Shown here: positions 51,932 to 60,043 of the stretch, piece after piece
Layout: every line of letters starts with the position of its first letter
Numbering within the stretch: position 1 is the stretch's first letter
Assembly (NCBI RefSeq): GCF_918698005.1
Contig: NZ_CAKKLJ010000006.1
Span: forward strand, 124,001-188,000
Reading direction: 5' to 3'
Source: Microbacterium sp. Bi121
GTDB lineage: Bacteria > Actinomycetota > Actinomycetes > Actinomycetales > Microbacteriaceae
Length of the DNA: 64,000 bases
The notes under the pieces: model-generated
Told to the model about the DNA's origin: nothing
Database searches by the model: none
Seen by the model: only the letters and a program-made list of their open reading frames with translations
Made by a program: the position numbers and the translations under genes

Positions 51932-52281
51932 AGGCCTCCGGTCAGAGCACAGCTCGACGCGGACAGGGGGATGCTGATGAGCCGCCCGACCCGCGCATCG
52001 ATCCGCGCGCTGACACAGACGAACTCACCACGGATCTCACTGCTGACGTGCGCACCGGGAACCGACGCCGCGACCGCGGCGTGCGCCGACGCCTCGTTCT
52101 CGCCGCGGCCGAGGAGGCGCGCGGCGTCGGCGACGGCATCCTGAACCGAGACCAGTTGCGCCGCCGCTCCGAGCGCCCCCGCACCCAGCAGCAGCGTCAG
52201 CGCGACCGCGGGCAGGGCGAGGGCGAGTTCGGCGGCGACGGAGCCGCGCTCCGCATCGTGCTTCGCGCACATGCCGGTCAC
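51928..52281 (-). CDS. TadE-family minor pilin
   Basis: A 117-residue TadE-like protein. The segment RGSVAAELALALPAVALTLLLGAGALGAAAQLVSVQDAVADAARLLGRG is diagnostic: a short N-terminus, Glu at +5-like position (AAEL), one membrane helix, then the A-x-x-A-A-R-x-x-x-R motif. A pair of cysteines (FVCVSAR and SSCALTG) probably forms a disulfide outside the cell. It overlaps the DUF4244 pilin gene by four bases upstream and the Rv3654c-like gene by four downstream. An ATG three residues further on is also possible. Confidence 0.88.
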   Translation of the reverse strand: MTGMCAKHDAERGSVAAELALALPAVALTLLLGAGALGAAAQLVSVQDAVADAARLLGRGENEASAHAAVAASVPGAHVSSEIRGEFVCVSARIDARVGRLISIPLSASSCALTGGL

Positions 52282-52475
52282 GACACGGTGAGCGCCCGGC
52301 GCACGAGATCGGTGAGGATGCCGCGCACCTCGTCCGACCGCATGATGACCACCAGGAGCCCGGCGAAGGCCACAGCGGCCATCGTCGTGATCGCGTACTC
52401 GGCCGTTGCGGCCCCGGACTCGTCGGTGAACAGTGACGATGCACGGCGTCTGGTGAGGGTGGGGATGGTGTTCAT
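52278..52475 (-). CDS. DUF4244 Flp-like major pilin
   Basis: A 65-residue pilin of the DUF4244 family, the actinobacterial Flp counterpart. A basic leader (MNTIPTLTRRRASSLFTDESG) precedes the prepilin-type core AATAEYAITTMAAVAFAGLLVVIM with the invariant Glu-Tyr pair just after the expected cleavage, then a short polar tail. Its small size and place between TadC and TadE identify it as the likely pilus subunit. A prepilin peptidase gene is not in the window. It is followed by TadE with a four-base overlap. Confidence 0.88.
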   Translation of the reverse strand: MNTIPTLTRRRASSLFTDESGAATAEYAITTMAAVAFAGLLVVIMRSDEVRGILTDLVRRALTVS

Positions 52476-52501
52476 GTGTTCCTTCTTTCTTGTGGTGCTG
52501 C

Positions 52502-53398
52502 TCAGATCGGCAGCGGGGTCGAAGCGAGGACCGACAGGATGAGGGGCGCGACCCCCAGCAGCAGGAAGGCCGGGAGCGTGCAGGCGCCGAGCGGGATCAG
52601 CAGCTGCGACGAGAGCTTCGCTGCCCGCACGCGGCCCTGCACGCGGGCGTCGTGCCGGTCCTGAGCCGCGGCCGCGCGCAGCAGTTCCCCCGCCGGCACA
52701 CCGGCTGCGCGCGAGAGCTCGAGCACAGCGGTCGTGCGATCGCCCTGCAAATGATCACGCGCAGGAGTGTCGTCGACCAGCTGCAGCGAACGAGTGATCG
52801 ACGCCCCGCCTGAGAGGGCGACCGCGACGAGTTCCGCATGCATGCCTGGGCTGCCGGGGTCTGGTTGAGCGCGTCGCAGCAGCCGTCCGGTCCACAGCCG
52901 CGCGCACAGCACGAGCAGCAGCCCCGCCACCAGGCAAGCCGTGCCCATCGGATTCGTGACGAGGATGCCGAGCGTGTCGAACCCGAGCGCGAATCCGAGC
53001 AGCAGTCCGGCGAGCGGCATCCACAGCAGCAGCCGGGCCGTGCCGGCGGGCTCCGCGAGCGCGATCCGCACGTCGTCGGCGGCGGATGCGGCATCCCGCA
53101 TGCTCTCGGCGAGCGAGCGGAGCACCTCGGCGAGCGGTGCGCCGACAGTCGTCGCGACCTCCCACGCCGCAGCGAGGTCGCGCCACGCGCCGCCCTCCGC
53201 TTCGATGGCCGCGATGAGCTGACTGCCTTCGTCGCAGCGGTCGATGACCCGCTGCGCGCTCACGTCTCCGGAGTTCGCGAGATGCCGCCACGCGTTCAGC
53301 GGCACCGCTCCTGCCTGCAGCAGCACCGCGAGCGTCCGCACCGAGACGGCTGCGGCCTCAGCCCCGGCGACAGCGGCGACTCGGCGCCGTCCGATCAC
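52502..53398 (-). CDS. Type II secretion F-domain protein (TadB/TadC-like)
   Basis: A 298-residue inner-membrane platform protein for Tad pilus assembly. One T2SSF domain is visible (SVRTLAVLLQAGAVPLNAWRHLANSGDVSAQ...LAAAWEVATTVGAPLAEVLRSLAESMRDAASAADDVRIALAEPAGTARLLLWMPLAGLLLGFALGFD) followed by two further membrane segments and a C-terminal LSRAAGVPAGELLRAAAAQDRHD region that looks like the second half. Most tad loci have separate TadB and TadC; here a single gene seems to do both. The GTG at 53398 overlaps the tadA stop (GTGA). An upstream frame extension is a shadow of tadA. Confidence 0.85.
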   Translation of the reverse strand: MIGRRRVAAVAGAEAAAVSVRTLAVLLQAGAVPLNAWRHLANSGDVSAQRVIDRCDEGSQLIAAIEAEGGAWRDLAAAWEVATTVGAPLAEVLRSLAESMRDAASAADDVRIALAEPAGTARLLLWMPLAGLLLGFALGFDTLGILVTNPMGTACLVAGLLLVLCARLWTGRLLRRAQPDPGSPGMHAELVAVALSGGASITRSLQLVDDTPARDHLQGDRTTAVLELSRAAGVPAGELLRAAAAQDRHDARVQGRVRAAKLSSQLLIPLGACTLPAFLLLGVAPLILSVLASTPLPI

Positions 53399-54399
53399 CA
53401 CGGCTGCACCTGCTCGATGTCGAGCCGCTCGCCGCGAAGACGGAACCGCCCGGCGCTCTCGAGCCGCCTCACCCCGTCCGATCCGCGCGCCAGGTGCAGC
53501 ACGACGGTGAAGGCGCTGACGACCTGGCGCGCCAGCGCCGTCGCATCCATCCCCGCGAGTGCGCCGAGGGCCTCCAGCCGTGCGGGCACATCCGTGAGGC
53601 CGCTCGCGTGAAGGGTTCCGGCTCCGCCGTCGTGGCCGGTGTTCAGCGCAGAGAGCAGTTCGCGCACCTCCTCGCCGCGACATTCGCCGACCACGAGGCG
53701 ATCGGGGCGCATGCGCAGCGACTCCCTGACCAGCCGAGCGAGCGTGATGGAGCCGGCGCCCTCGAGATTCGACTGCCGAGCTTCCAGGGCGACGTGATGC
53801 GGATGCTCGGGGCGGAGCTCCGCGACATCCTCGATCGTCACGATCCGCTCATGGGCCGGGACTTCTCTCAGCAGCGCTGCCAGCAGCGTCGTCTTGCCCG
53901 TACCGGTACCGCCGGTGATGAGGATGTTCGCCCGAGCGGCGACGAGCGTCTCGAGCCAGGCGCGTCGGGCGGCGTCGAAAGCGCCGAGGGCTGCGAGCGC
54001 TTCCAGATCGGTCGCCCCGACACGGGGAATGCGTACGGAGACGGCGGTGCCGGAAGTCGATACCGGTGACAGCACGGCGTGGACGCGGATGCCGGACGCG
54101 AGCCGCACGTCGACGCAGGGCGACTGGTCGTCGAGATGTCGGCCGCCGGCGCCGATGAGCGCGACGGCGAGGTCGCGGACCTCTCGCTCGGATGCCGCCC
54201 AGCCCGCTACGCGCTCGACGCCCGCCCCGCGGTCGATGAACAGCCCGTCGGAGCCGTTGACGAACAGGTCGGTGACGAGCGGATCCGCACAATGCGCAGC
54301 GAGGGGCCCGAGGGCGGCATCCAGGTCGGGCGCCGAAGCAGCACGCGTTCCTGGCACGACCGACGACGCTCGAGGTTGGATGATGAACGGCTGCGGCAT
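53395..54399 (-). CDS. tadA: TadA-family pilus assembly ATPase
   Basis: A 334-residue VirB11/TadA secretion ATPase. The N-terminal domain has DLFVNGSDGLFIDRGAG; the ATPase core has Walker A ILITGGTGTGKTTLLAALL, the Asp box IVTIEDVAELRPEHPHHVAL, Walker B-like LRMRPDRLVVGECRGEEVRELLSALNTGHDGGAGTLHASG with the His box. It powers Tad pilus assembly. The ATG at 54399 gives the usual N-terminus (MPQPFIIQPRASS); the frame runs on upstream without a ribosome site. It leads tadA-tadC-pilin-tadE-Rv3654c-like. Many Actinobacteria have an ssd gene before it; none is here, and acs begins instead on the other strand. Confidence 0.92.
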   Translation of the reverse strand: MPQPFIIQPRASSVVPGTRAASAPDLDAALGPLAAHCADPLVTDLFVNGSDGLFIDRGAGVERVAGWAASEREVRDLAVALIGAGGRHLDDQSPCVDVRLASGIRVHAVLSPVSTSGTAVSVRIPRVGATDLEALAALGAFDAARRAWLETLVAARANILITGGTGTGKTTLLAALLREVPAHERIVTIEDVAELRPEHPHHVALEARQSNLEGAGSITLARLVRESLRMRPDRLVVGECRGEEVRELLSALNTGHDGGAGTLHASGLTDVPARLEALGALAGMDATALARQVVSAFTVVLHLARGSDGVRRLESAGRFRLRGERLDIEQVQPW

Positions 54400-54609
54400 G
54401 CCCCGACGGTATGCGGGTCGACGCTCCCCTGGGCCCCTGATTCCCACGCTCTGTGCGCAACCTCCGACCGCCGCGGCAGGTGCAGAGAGACTGCCGTGAA
54501 CGGTTCGTACCCACTTTCGGCGGTACTGACGGGAAGTGCGCGAGACTAGATTCACGTGTCAGTGTCGTGACCAGTGCACGACCTCGTCCATCGCAAAGGA
54601 GCGCATGCC

Positions 54610-56577
54610 ATGAGCAGCCAGATCGACCATCTCCTCGACGAGACCCGGCAGTTCCCGCCGTCCGACGGGTTCGCCGCGGCGGCCGTGGCGAAGCCGGAAA
54701 TCTACGAACGCGCCGCCGCCGATCGCGAGGGGTTCTGGGGCGATCAGGCGCGCGACCTGCTGCACTGGCAGAAGCCCTTCACCCGCGTGCTCGACTGGTC
54801 GGCACCGCCGTTCGCGAAGTGGTTCGACGACGGCGAGCTCAACGTCGCATACAACTGCCTCGACCGCCACGTGGAGGCAGGCAACGGCGACCGTGTCGCG
54901 CTGCTGTGGGAAGGAGAGCCCGGCGATGAGCGCCGGATCACCTACGCGGAGCTCACCGACGAGGTCAAGCGCGTGGCCAACGTTCTCGAGGGACTGGGGG
55001 TCGGCGCCGGCGACCGCGTCGCCATCTACCTGCCGATGATCCCCGAGGCGGTCGCCTCGATGCTCGCCGTGGCCAGGCTCGGCGCGATCCACTCGGTCGT
55101 GTTCGGCGGATTCAGTGCCGAGAGCCTCCGTTCACGCATCGACGACGCCGGCGCCAAGATCGTCATCACCGCCGACGGCGGCTACCGCAAGGGCAAGGTC
55201 TCGCCATTGAAGCCAGCGGTCGATCAGGCGCTCAGCGATGACCGCTTCGGCGAGCAGCAGACGGTCGAGCACGTGCTCGTGGTCAAGCGCGGCGAGAACG
55301 AGGTCGACTGGGTCGACGGTCGCGACCTGTGGTGGCACGATGTCGTGCCGGCCGCGTCCGCCGAGCACGTCGCGCAGCCGTTCCCCGCCGAGAACCCGCT
55401 CTTCATCCTGTACACCTCCGGCACCACCGGAAAGCCGAAGGGCATCCTGCACACCTCCGGCGGGTACCTGACCCAGGCCGCCTACACCCACCGCAACGTG
55501 TTCGATCTGAAGCCGGAGAGCGACGTGTACTGGTGCACGGCCGACATCGGGTGGGTCACCGGTCACACATACGTCACGTACGGCCCGCTCGCGAACGGCG
55601 CCACGCAGGTGCTCTACGAAGGAACCCCCGACGCCCCGCACCCCGGTCGCTGGTGGGAGATCATCCAGAAGTACGGTGTGAGCATCTTCTACACCGCGCC
55701 GACCGCGATCCGCTCGTTCATGAAATCCGGTCGTGCGATCCCGCAGAAGTTCGACCTGTCTTCGATCCGTGTGCTCGGATCGGTCGGAGAGCCGATCAAC
55801 CCCGAGGCGTGGATGTGGTACCGCGAGGTCATCGGCGGGAACAGGGCGCCGATCGTCGACACATGGTGGCAGACCGAGACCGGAGCGATCATGGTCTCTC
55901 CCCTGCCCGGCATCACCGCCACCAAGCCGGGTTCGGCGCAGGTCCCGGTGCCAGGCATCTCGATCGACGTCGTGGACGAGGGCGGCAACGAGGTCGGCAA
56001 CGGCAACGGCGGCCTGCTGGTGATCACGGAGCCGTGGCCGAGCATGCTGCGCGGGATCTGGGGCGACCCGGAGCGCTACAAGGAGACCTACTGGGAGAAG
56101 TTCGAGAAGCAGGGATACTACTTCGCCGGCGACGGTGCGCGTCTCGACGCCGACGGCGATCTGTGGCTGCTCGGTCGGGTGGACGACGTCATGAACGTCT
56201 CCGGGCACCGGCTCTCGACCGCCGAGATCGAATCGTCGCTCGTCGCGCACGAGGCCACGGCCGAGGCCGCGGTGGTCGGAGCGTCGGATGAGACCACCGG
56301 GCAGGCCGTGGTCGCCTTCGTGATCATCAAGGAGAGCTACCTCGCGGCCCACGACCCGGCCGGTCTCGCCACGCAGCTGCGCGGTTGGGTCGGCGAGCAG
56401 ATCGGCGCGATCGCTCGCCCCCGCGACGTCTACATCGTGGGCGAGCTGCCGAAGACCCGCTCAGGCAAGATCATGAGACGCCTGCTGCGCGACGTCGCCG
56501 AAGGGCGCGAAGTCGGAGACACCACGACGCTCGCGGACACCGCGGTGATGAGCATCATCTCAGCGCAGGTGAAGTAG
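54610..56577 (+). CDS. acs: Acetyl-CoA synthetase (acetate-CoA ligase)
   Basis: A 655-residue AMP-forming acyl-CoA ligase. The P-loop-like A3 motif LFILYTSGTTGKPKGILHTSGGYL, the acetate-pocket region GWVTGHTYVTYGPL, TWWQTETGAIMVSPLPG and the hinge DDVMNVSGHRLSTAEIES all match Acs, and the C-terminal PKTRSGKIMRRLLRD holds the lysine that is acetylated to switch the enzyme off. It activates acetate for growth and CoA-ester supply. The ATG at 54610 has an AAGGAG site. The linkage tad-acs matches the Rv3654c-Rv3667 region of mycobacteria. It stands alone, divergent from tadA. Confidence 0.96.
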   Translation: MSSQIDHLLDETRQFPPSDGFAAAAVAKPEIYERAAADREGFWGDQARDLLHWQKPFTRVLDWSAPPFAKWFDDGELNVAYNCLDRHVEAGNGDRVALLWEGEPGDERRITYAELTDEVKRVANVLEGLGVGAGDRVAIYLPMIPEAVASMLAVARLGAIHSVVFGGFSAESLRSRIDDAGAKIVITADGGYRKGKVSPLKPAVDQALSDDRFGEQQTVEHVLVVKRGENEVDWVDGRDLWWHDVVPAASAEHVAQPFPAENPLFILYTSGTTGKPKGILHTSGGYLTQAAYTHRNVFDLKPESDVYWCTADIGWVTGHTYVTYGPLANGATQVLYEGTPDAPHPGRWWEIIQKYGVSIFYTAPTAIRSFMKSGRAIPQKFDLSSIRVLGSVGEPINPEAWMWYREVIGGNRAPIVDTWWQTETGAIMVSPLPGITATKPGSAQVPVPGISIDVVDEGGNEVGNGNGGLLVITEPWPSMLRGIWGDPERYKETYWEKFEKQGYYFAGDGARLDADGDLWLLGRVDDVMNVSGHRLSTAEIESSLVAHEATAEAAVVGASDETTGQAVVAFVIIKESYLAAHDPAGLATQLRGWVGEQIGAIARPRDVYIVGELPKTRSGKIMRRLLRDVAEGREVGDTTTLADTAVMSIISAQVK

Positions 56578-56622
56578 CGAGGTCCTCGAACGCCTCGTGC
56601 CGCTGCTCGTGGTGCGGGGCGC

Positions 56623-57243
56623 TCACCGCGCGGGGACGCTGAGGGCCTGCATCCGCTCGCGCACGGTGCGAAACACTGCAGGGTCGAACGGGAAGTCCGC
56701 TCCGCCCTCGCCGACCAGCCGCATGACCTCGTCGCCGAGTGTGACGGAGAAGTTCACGATCATCCGCGCCTCGGTGGCGTGATCGGCGTCCACCAGACGA
56801 GCGGATGCCGGATGCTCATCGAGCCAGCTCCTGATCACGTCCTGCAGGCCGGCGCGACTCGTCCCCGCTGCCCACGACACCGTCGTCGTCGTTCCAGGCT
56901 CGCGCGCGAAGAGCGCGAATCGTTTGCGCAGGAGTTCGTCATCCCGTTGCCCGCGTACGGACTCCATCACGATCAATGAGGCCGCGACCACGAGATCGTC
57001 CTCGTGCGCCGCGAGGATGCGCTCGGTAAGAGCGAGGTCGTATGTCAACGCGGGTCCGAAGATCGCGTGTTCGAGCGACGGGAAGTAGTTGAAGAACGTG
57101 CTGCGCGAAACCATCGCAATCGCGCAGACGCGGTCGACCGTCACCGCCTGCACACCGTCGTCGTAGGCGAGCCCGACCGCCGCTTCTTCCATCGCGCGAC
57201 GCGCGATACGCATCTTGCGCTCTCTGAGCCCTTCGGTCATCAC
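56623..57243 (-). CDS. TetR-family transcriptional regulator
   Basis: A 206-residue one-component regulator. The N-terminal HTH is RIARRAMEEAAVGLAYDDGVQAVTVDRVCAIAMVSRSTFFNYFPSLEHAIFG, the standard TetR pattern ending in the F-x-N-Y-F recognition helix. The rest is a helical ligand and dimer domain without clear relatives. It diverges from a surface-protein gene across 103 bases that hold two inverted repeats suited to TetR binding, so it probably represses that gene and itself. The inducer is unknown. The second ATG (57240) is equally possible as a start. Confidence 0.9.
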   Translation of the reverse strand: MMTEGLRERKMRIARRAMEEAAVGLAYDDGVQAVTVDRVCAIAMVSRSTFFNYFPSLEHAIFGPALTYDLALTERILAAHEDDLVVAASLIVMESVRGQRDDELLRKRFALFAREPGTTTTVSWAAGTSRAGLQDVIRSWLDEHPASARLVDADHATEARMIVNFSVTLGDEVMRLVGEGGADFPFDPAVFRTVRERMQALSVPAR

Positions 57244-57281
57244 TCTCCCCTCGATCCGGATGCCATCCTACGTTCATCAAT

Positions 57282-57300
57282 ACTTGGCTTGTATGCAAGT
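57282..57300. promoter_or_regulatory. Inverted repeat, likely TetR operator 1
   Basis: ACTTG, nine bases, CAAGT in the divergent region between the TetR gene and the LAATG surface-protein gene. TetR-family sites are commonly palindromes of this size. Confidence 0.5.
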
Positions 57301-57301
57301 T

Positions 57302-57314
57302 TGGACCTAGTCCA
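57302..57314. promoter_or_regulatory. Inverted repeat, likely TetR operator 2
   Basis: TGGAC-CTA-GTCCA, a perfect 13-bp palindrome one base after the first inverted repeat. It may be part of a composite operator or a separate half for the TetR regulator. Confidence 0.45.
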
Positions 57315-57346
57315 TACTTAGCGGAGAACGATCAGAAGGGATCGCC

Positions 57347-59218
57347 ATGCCCCGCCTCACCGAACCACGTCGTCGCGACCGGATGCCACGTGTGCGCACC
57401 CTCGGGGCGCTGTCAACGATCACCGGACTCGTCCTCGTGACGCTGCCGTTGACCGCCAACGCCGCTGAAGCCGAACGTGTGCTCATCACGACGACGATCT
57501 CGGACGACGTGGCCTCGGCACCGCTGGGCGGCACGACCGTGAGCGTGCACCCCGCAGACGACCCCGAGCAGGTGATCGCCACCGGCGTCACGGGCGCCGA
57601 CGGAACCGTTTCTCTCGAAGTGCCGGCGACCGACACCAGCTTCATCGCCGAGGCATCCTGGCGCGGCGCCATCGGCGACCTCGTCGACTCCGCGGCGCGG
57701 ACCGAGTTCAACCCCGCCCTGGGCGATCCGGTCTCCCTCGTGCTGGGAGGTTCATTCGGCGCCATAGGCGGGTCGGTGACGGCGACGACGGATGCGGGAG
57801 CCGTCTCAGACCTCTCCGGCTCGAGCATCACGATTCTCAGCGGCGGCACGGCCGTGCAGCGCATCGCCGTCGCCGCCGACGGCACTTTCACCTCCGGCGC
57901 CCTACCGACGACATCCACAGACGATTACAGCATCTCCTTCGAGCCCGCCACGGGCTTCACGCTCACGGACGTGCAACCATCGACCAACCCCGCCTTCGCC
58001 CTTCCCCGCGGCGTCGAAAGCCCCAGCGGCGTCGATGTGGCCCGGTCGTTCGCGCTCACCGCGGACAGCGCGACTCCGACTCCGACTCCGACCCCGGCTC
58101 CGACTCCCTCGCCGTCGACTCCGACCCCGACCCCGGCTCCCTCGACTCCGACTCCGACTCCGACTCCGACCCCCGCTCCCTCGACTCCGACTCCGACTCC
58201 GACTCCGACCGCACCCTCCATCGACCCGGTTCAGCAGCCCTACATCGCGTTCTTCCACCGCCCCGATGGCACTGGCCTCACTGACGTGTTCAGCGGCATA
58301 TCGGAATCCGAGCTTGCAACTCTGCTCGCGACCGCGGCAGGCACGCCGAACAGCGCAGTCCCCCTTCTCAACGCCTCGGGCCAGGCGCTCGGCCTCGCAC
58401 AGCAGCCGACGCCGGACAAGGCGGCCGCCGCAGCCCAGTTGCTGTCGCCGGTCGTCGCCGACATACCGGGGTTGACAGTGAACCAGATCTCGCTCACCGC
58501 GTTCGATCTCGAGGGAGCTCTGCTCGCCGTCCAGGATAGGCGCGCTCAGCTGCTCGACCAGCAGCTGTCTTCGCAGCTCACGGATGTGCAGAAACGCAAC
58601 GCCCGCATCGCCACACTCAACAAGGCCATCTCGGCCCTCCGCGCATACGTCGCCGCTCCGGCTGATGGATCGCTGGCCGTTGCGGTCACGGCCGCAGGCG
58701 CGGCGGTGGAGTCGCACGATCTCCTCTCGGCGACTTCGGATTCCCCCGAGGCGAGAACGGCCGCCGCCTCGCTCGTCGCATCGTTGCGCATCGAACTCGA
58801 CTCCGTCACGAACACCCAGCAGATGGACATGCTGCGGCTGGCCAGCCTGTCGAACAAGCGCAATGAATCGTTCGACATGATGACGGACTTCGTCAAGAAG
58901 ATGCAAGACTCGCGGTCGGCGATCATCGGCAACATGCGATCGACCCCGGTCTCGATCGGCACCGTCCAGTGGGACGGCGGAGCCATCACTGGCCACTTCG
59001 ATCTCGCCGCCGTCGAGGACGGCGAGCACCACGTCATCATCAGCTTCGACGACATCGGCCTCACCGTGGTCGCCGCGGTGACCGTGGGGCGCGGCGAACT
59101 GGCAGCGACCGGCTCCGAGTCGAGTGCGGCTCCCTGGGTGGGTGCTGCACTGCTCGCGCTCGGGGCCGGGTCGCTGGTCGGCTCATCTCTCCGGGCGAGG
59201 CGCCACGTGCACGTCTGA
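57347..59218 (+). CDS. LAATG cell-wall-anchored surface protein with Pro-Thr stalk
   Basis: A 623-residue exported protein. A Sec signal (VRTLGALSTITGLVLVTLPLTANAAEAE) is followed by a beta-rich domain of about 190 residues with CnaB/carboxypeptidase-regulatory-like strands (GTTVSVHPADDPEQVIATGVTGADGTVSLEV), a 46-residue TPTPTP/APSTPTP stalk (about residues 243-290), a mostly helical domain (QPYIAFFHRPDGTG...DLLSATSDSPEARTAAASLVASLRIELDSVTNTQQMDMLRLASLSNKR) and a sorting signal: LAATG, hydrophobic helix, basic tail (RARRHVHV). LAXTG motifs are cut by class E sortases; no sortase gene is in view. It is probably repressed by the divergent TetR gene. Role unknown. Confidence 0.85.
   Translation: MPRLTEPRRRDRMPRVRTLGALSTITGLVLVTLPLTANAAEAERVLITTTISDDVASAPLGGTTVSVHPADDPEQVIATGVTGADGTVSLEVPATDTSFIAEASWRGAIGDLVDSAARTEFNPALGDPVSLVLGGSFGAIGGSVTATTDAGAVSDLSGSSITILSGGTAVQRIAVAADGTFTSGALPTTSTDDYSISFEPATGFTLTDVQPSTNPAFALPRGVESPSGVDVARSFALTADSATPTPTPTPAPTPSPSTPTPTPAPSTPTPTPTPTPAPSTPTPTPTPTAPSIDPVQQPYIAFFHRPDGTGLTDVFSGISESELATLLATAAGTPNSAVPLLNASGQALGLAQQPTPDKAAAAAQLLSPVVADIPGLTVNQISLTAFDLEGALLAVQDRRAQLLDQQLSSQLTDVQKRNARIATLNKAISALRAYVAAPADGSLAVAVTAAGAAVESHDLLSATSDSPEARTAAASLVASLRIELDSVTNTQQMDMLRLASLSNKRNESFDMMTDFVKKMQDSRSAIIGNMRSTPVSIGTVQWDGGAITGHFDLAAVEDGEHHVIISFDDIGLTVVAAVTVGRGELAATGSESSAAPWVGAALLALGAGSLVGSSLRARRHVHV
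58075..58212 (+). repeat. Tandem coding repeat (Pro-Thr stalk)
   Basis: A run of near-identical 6-base units CCGACT and longer blocks ending in CCCTCGACT, within the surface-protein gene. It encodes the TPTPTP(A)P(S) stalk. Identical codons make it prone to slippage and length change. Confidence 0.8.
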
Positions 59219-59231
59219 CCCTCGAACAGCA

Positions 59232-59270
59232 ACGGAGGCCGCCGGCGCCATGGGCGCGGGCGGCCTCCGT
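59232..59270. terminator. Bidirectional terminator between surface-protein gene and ridA
   Basis: A perfect 12-bp stem (59232-59243 with 59259-59270) around a 15-nt loop, between convergent genes. Confidence 0.8.
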
Positions 59271-59285
59271 ACTGCACGGACCGGG

Positions 59286-59744
59286 TCAGGCGAGGATGAA
59301 GGTGACCTCGACCTCGACGGGGCTGTCCAGAGGCAGCACGGCGACGCCGACGGCTGCGCGGGCATGCCTGCCCGCATCGCCGAAGATCTCGCCCAGCACC
59401 TCGCTCGCGCCGTTGATGACACCGGGCTGCCCGGAGAACGACGGGTCGGATGCCACGAATCCGCCCACGCGCAGCACGCCGCCGATCCGATCGAGGCCCC
59501 CGGCCGCGAATGCGGCCGCGGCGAGCGCGTTCAGGGCGCAAGTGCGGGCGTAGCCCTGTGCGTCCTCCACCGACACCTCGGCGCCGACCTTGCCTGTCGC
59601 CGGCAGAGTTCCTGCGGTGAACGGCAGCTGACCCGACGTGTACACGAGTCCGCCGTGGACGGCTGCGGGGACGTACGCGGCGACGGGTGCTGCGACCTCC
59701 GGCAGCTCGATTCCGAGCTCTGCGAGGCGTGCGGCGACGCTCAT
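59286..59744 (-). CDS. RidA family protein (YjgF/YER057c/UK114)
   Basis: A 152-residue RidA-family protein. Relevant stretches are VAAYVPAAVHGGLVYTSGQLPFTAGTL, SVEDAQGYARTCALNALAAAAFAAGGLDRIGGVLRVGGFVASDPSF and the C-terminal GRHARAAVGVAVLPLDSPVEVEVTFILA, where the arginine in HARAAVG matches the catalytic Arg of RidA enzymes that hydrolyse reactive imines from PLP enzymes. This longer subgroup (about 150 residues) includes mycobacterial Rv3678c. It overlaps the small upstream gene by four bases. The order ridA, small protein, ponA2-type PBP, phosphoesterase also occurs in mycobacteria. Confidence 0.92.
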   Translation of the reverse strand: MSVAARLAELGIELPEVAAPVAAYVPAAVHGGLVYTSGQLPFTAGTLPATGKVGAEVSVEDAQGYARTCALNALAAAAFAAGGLDRIGGVLRVGGFVASDPSFSGQPGVINGASEVLGEIFGDAGRHARAAVGVAVLPLDSPVEVEVTFILA

Positions 59745-59965
59745 GCGGTGCCTCCGTCGAACTGGCGGGCGGCCTGCTCGGCAGCGGCGAGGCCGGCGGT
59801 GTTCGAGCCGTCCCCCGTCACCGGGCGCTTGAAGTAGGCGACGAGCCCGCCTTCAGGGCCCTGCACGACCTGCACGAGCTCCCACCCCTGCTTGCCCCAG
59901 TTGTTGAGGATCGCGGCGGTGTTGTGGATCAGCAGCGGGGTGGTGAGGTACTCCCACGTGGTCAT
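59741..59965 (-). CDS. Small DUF4177-like protein (Rv3678A-type)
   Basis: A 74-residue protein reading MTTWEYLTTPLLIHNTAAILNNWGKQGWELVQVVQGPEGGLVAYFKRPV, the short 'WEY...NxxGxxGWELV' pattern of DUF4177-type proteins, followed by an Ala-rich tail. Actinobacterial copies sit beside ridA and near whiB4/ponA2; Rv3678A has that place in M. tuberculosis. It overlaps ridA by four bases so is translated with it. Function is unknown. A short divergent region separates it from the PBP gene. Confidence 0.85.
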   Translation of the reverse strand: MTTWEYLTTPLLIHNTAAILNNWGKQGWELVQVVQGPEGGLVAYFKRPVTGDGSNTAGLAAAEQAARQFDGGTA

Positions 59966-60043
59966 GGCACTCCTGGCGTCGGTGACGACGGGATCCCGTG
60001 CGTCAAGGGCGGTTATTCAGGGAACTCCCCTACCATCTAGCGT

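Noticed and set aside
58075..58212. CRISPR-like tandem repeat
   Set aside because: It is an in-frame TPTP stalk inside a surface-protein gene, with 6-base units and no spacers.
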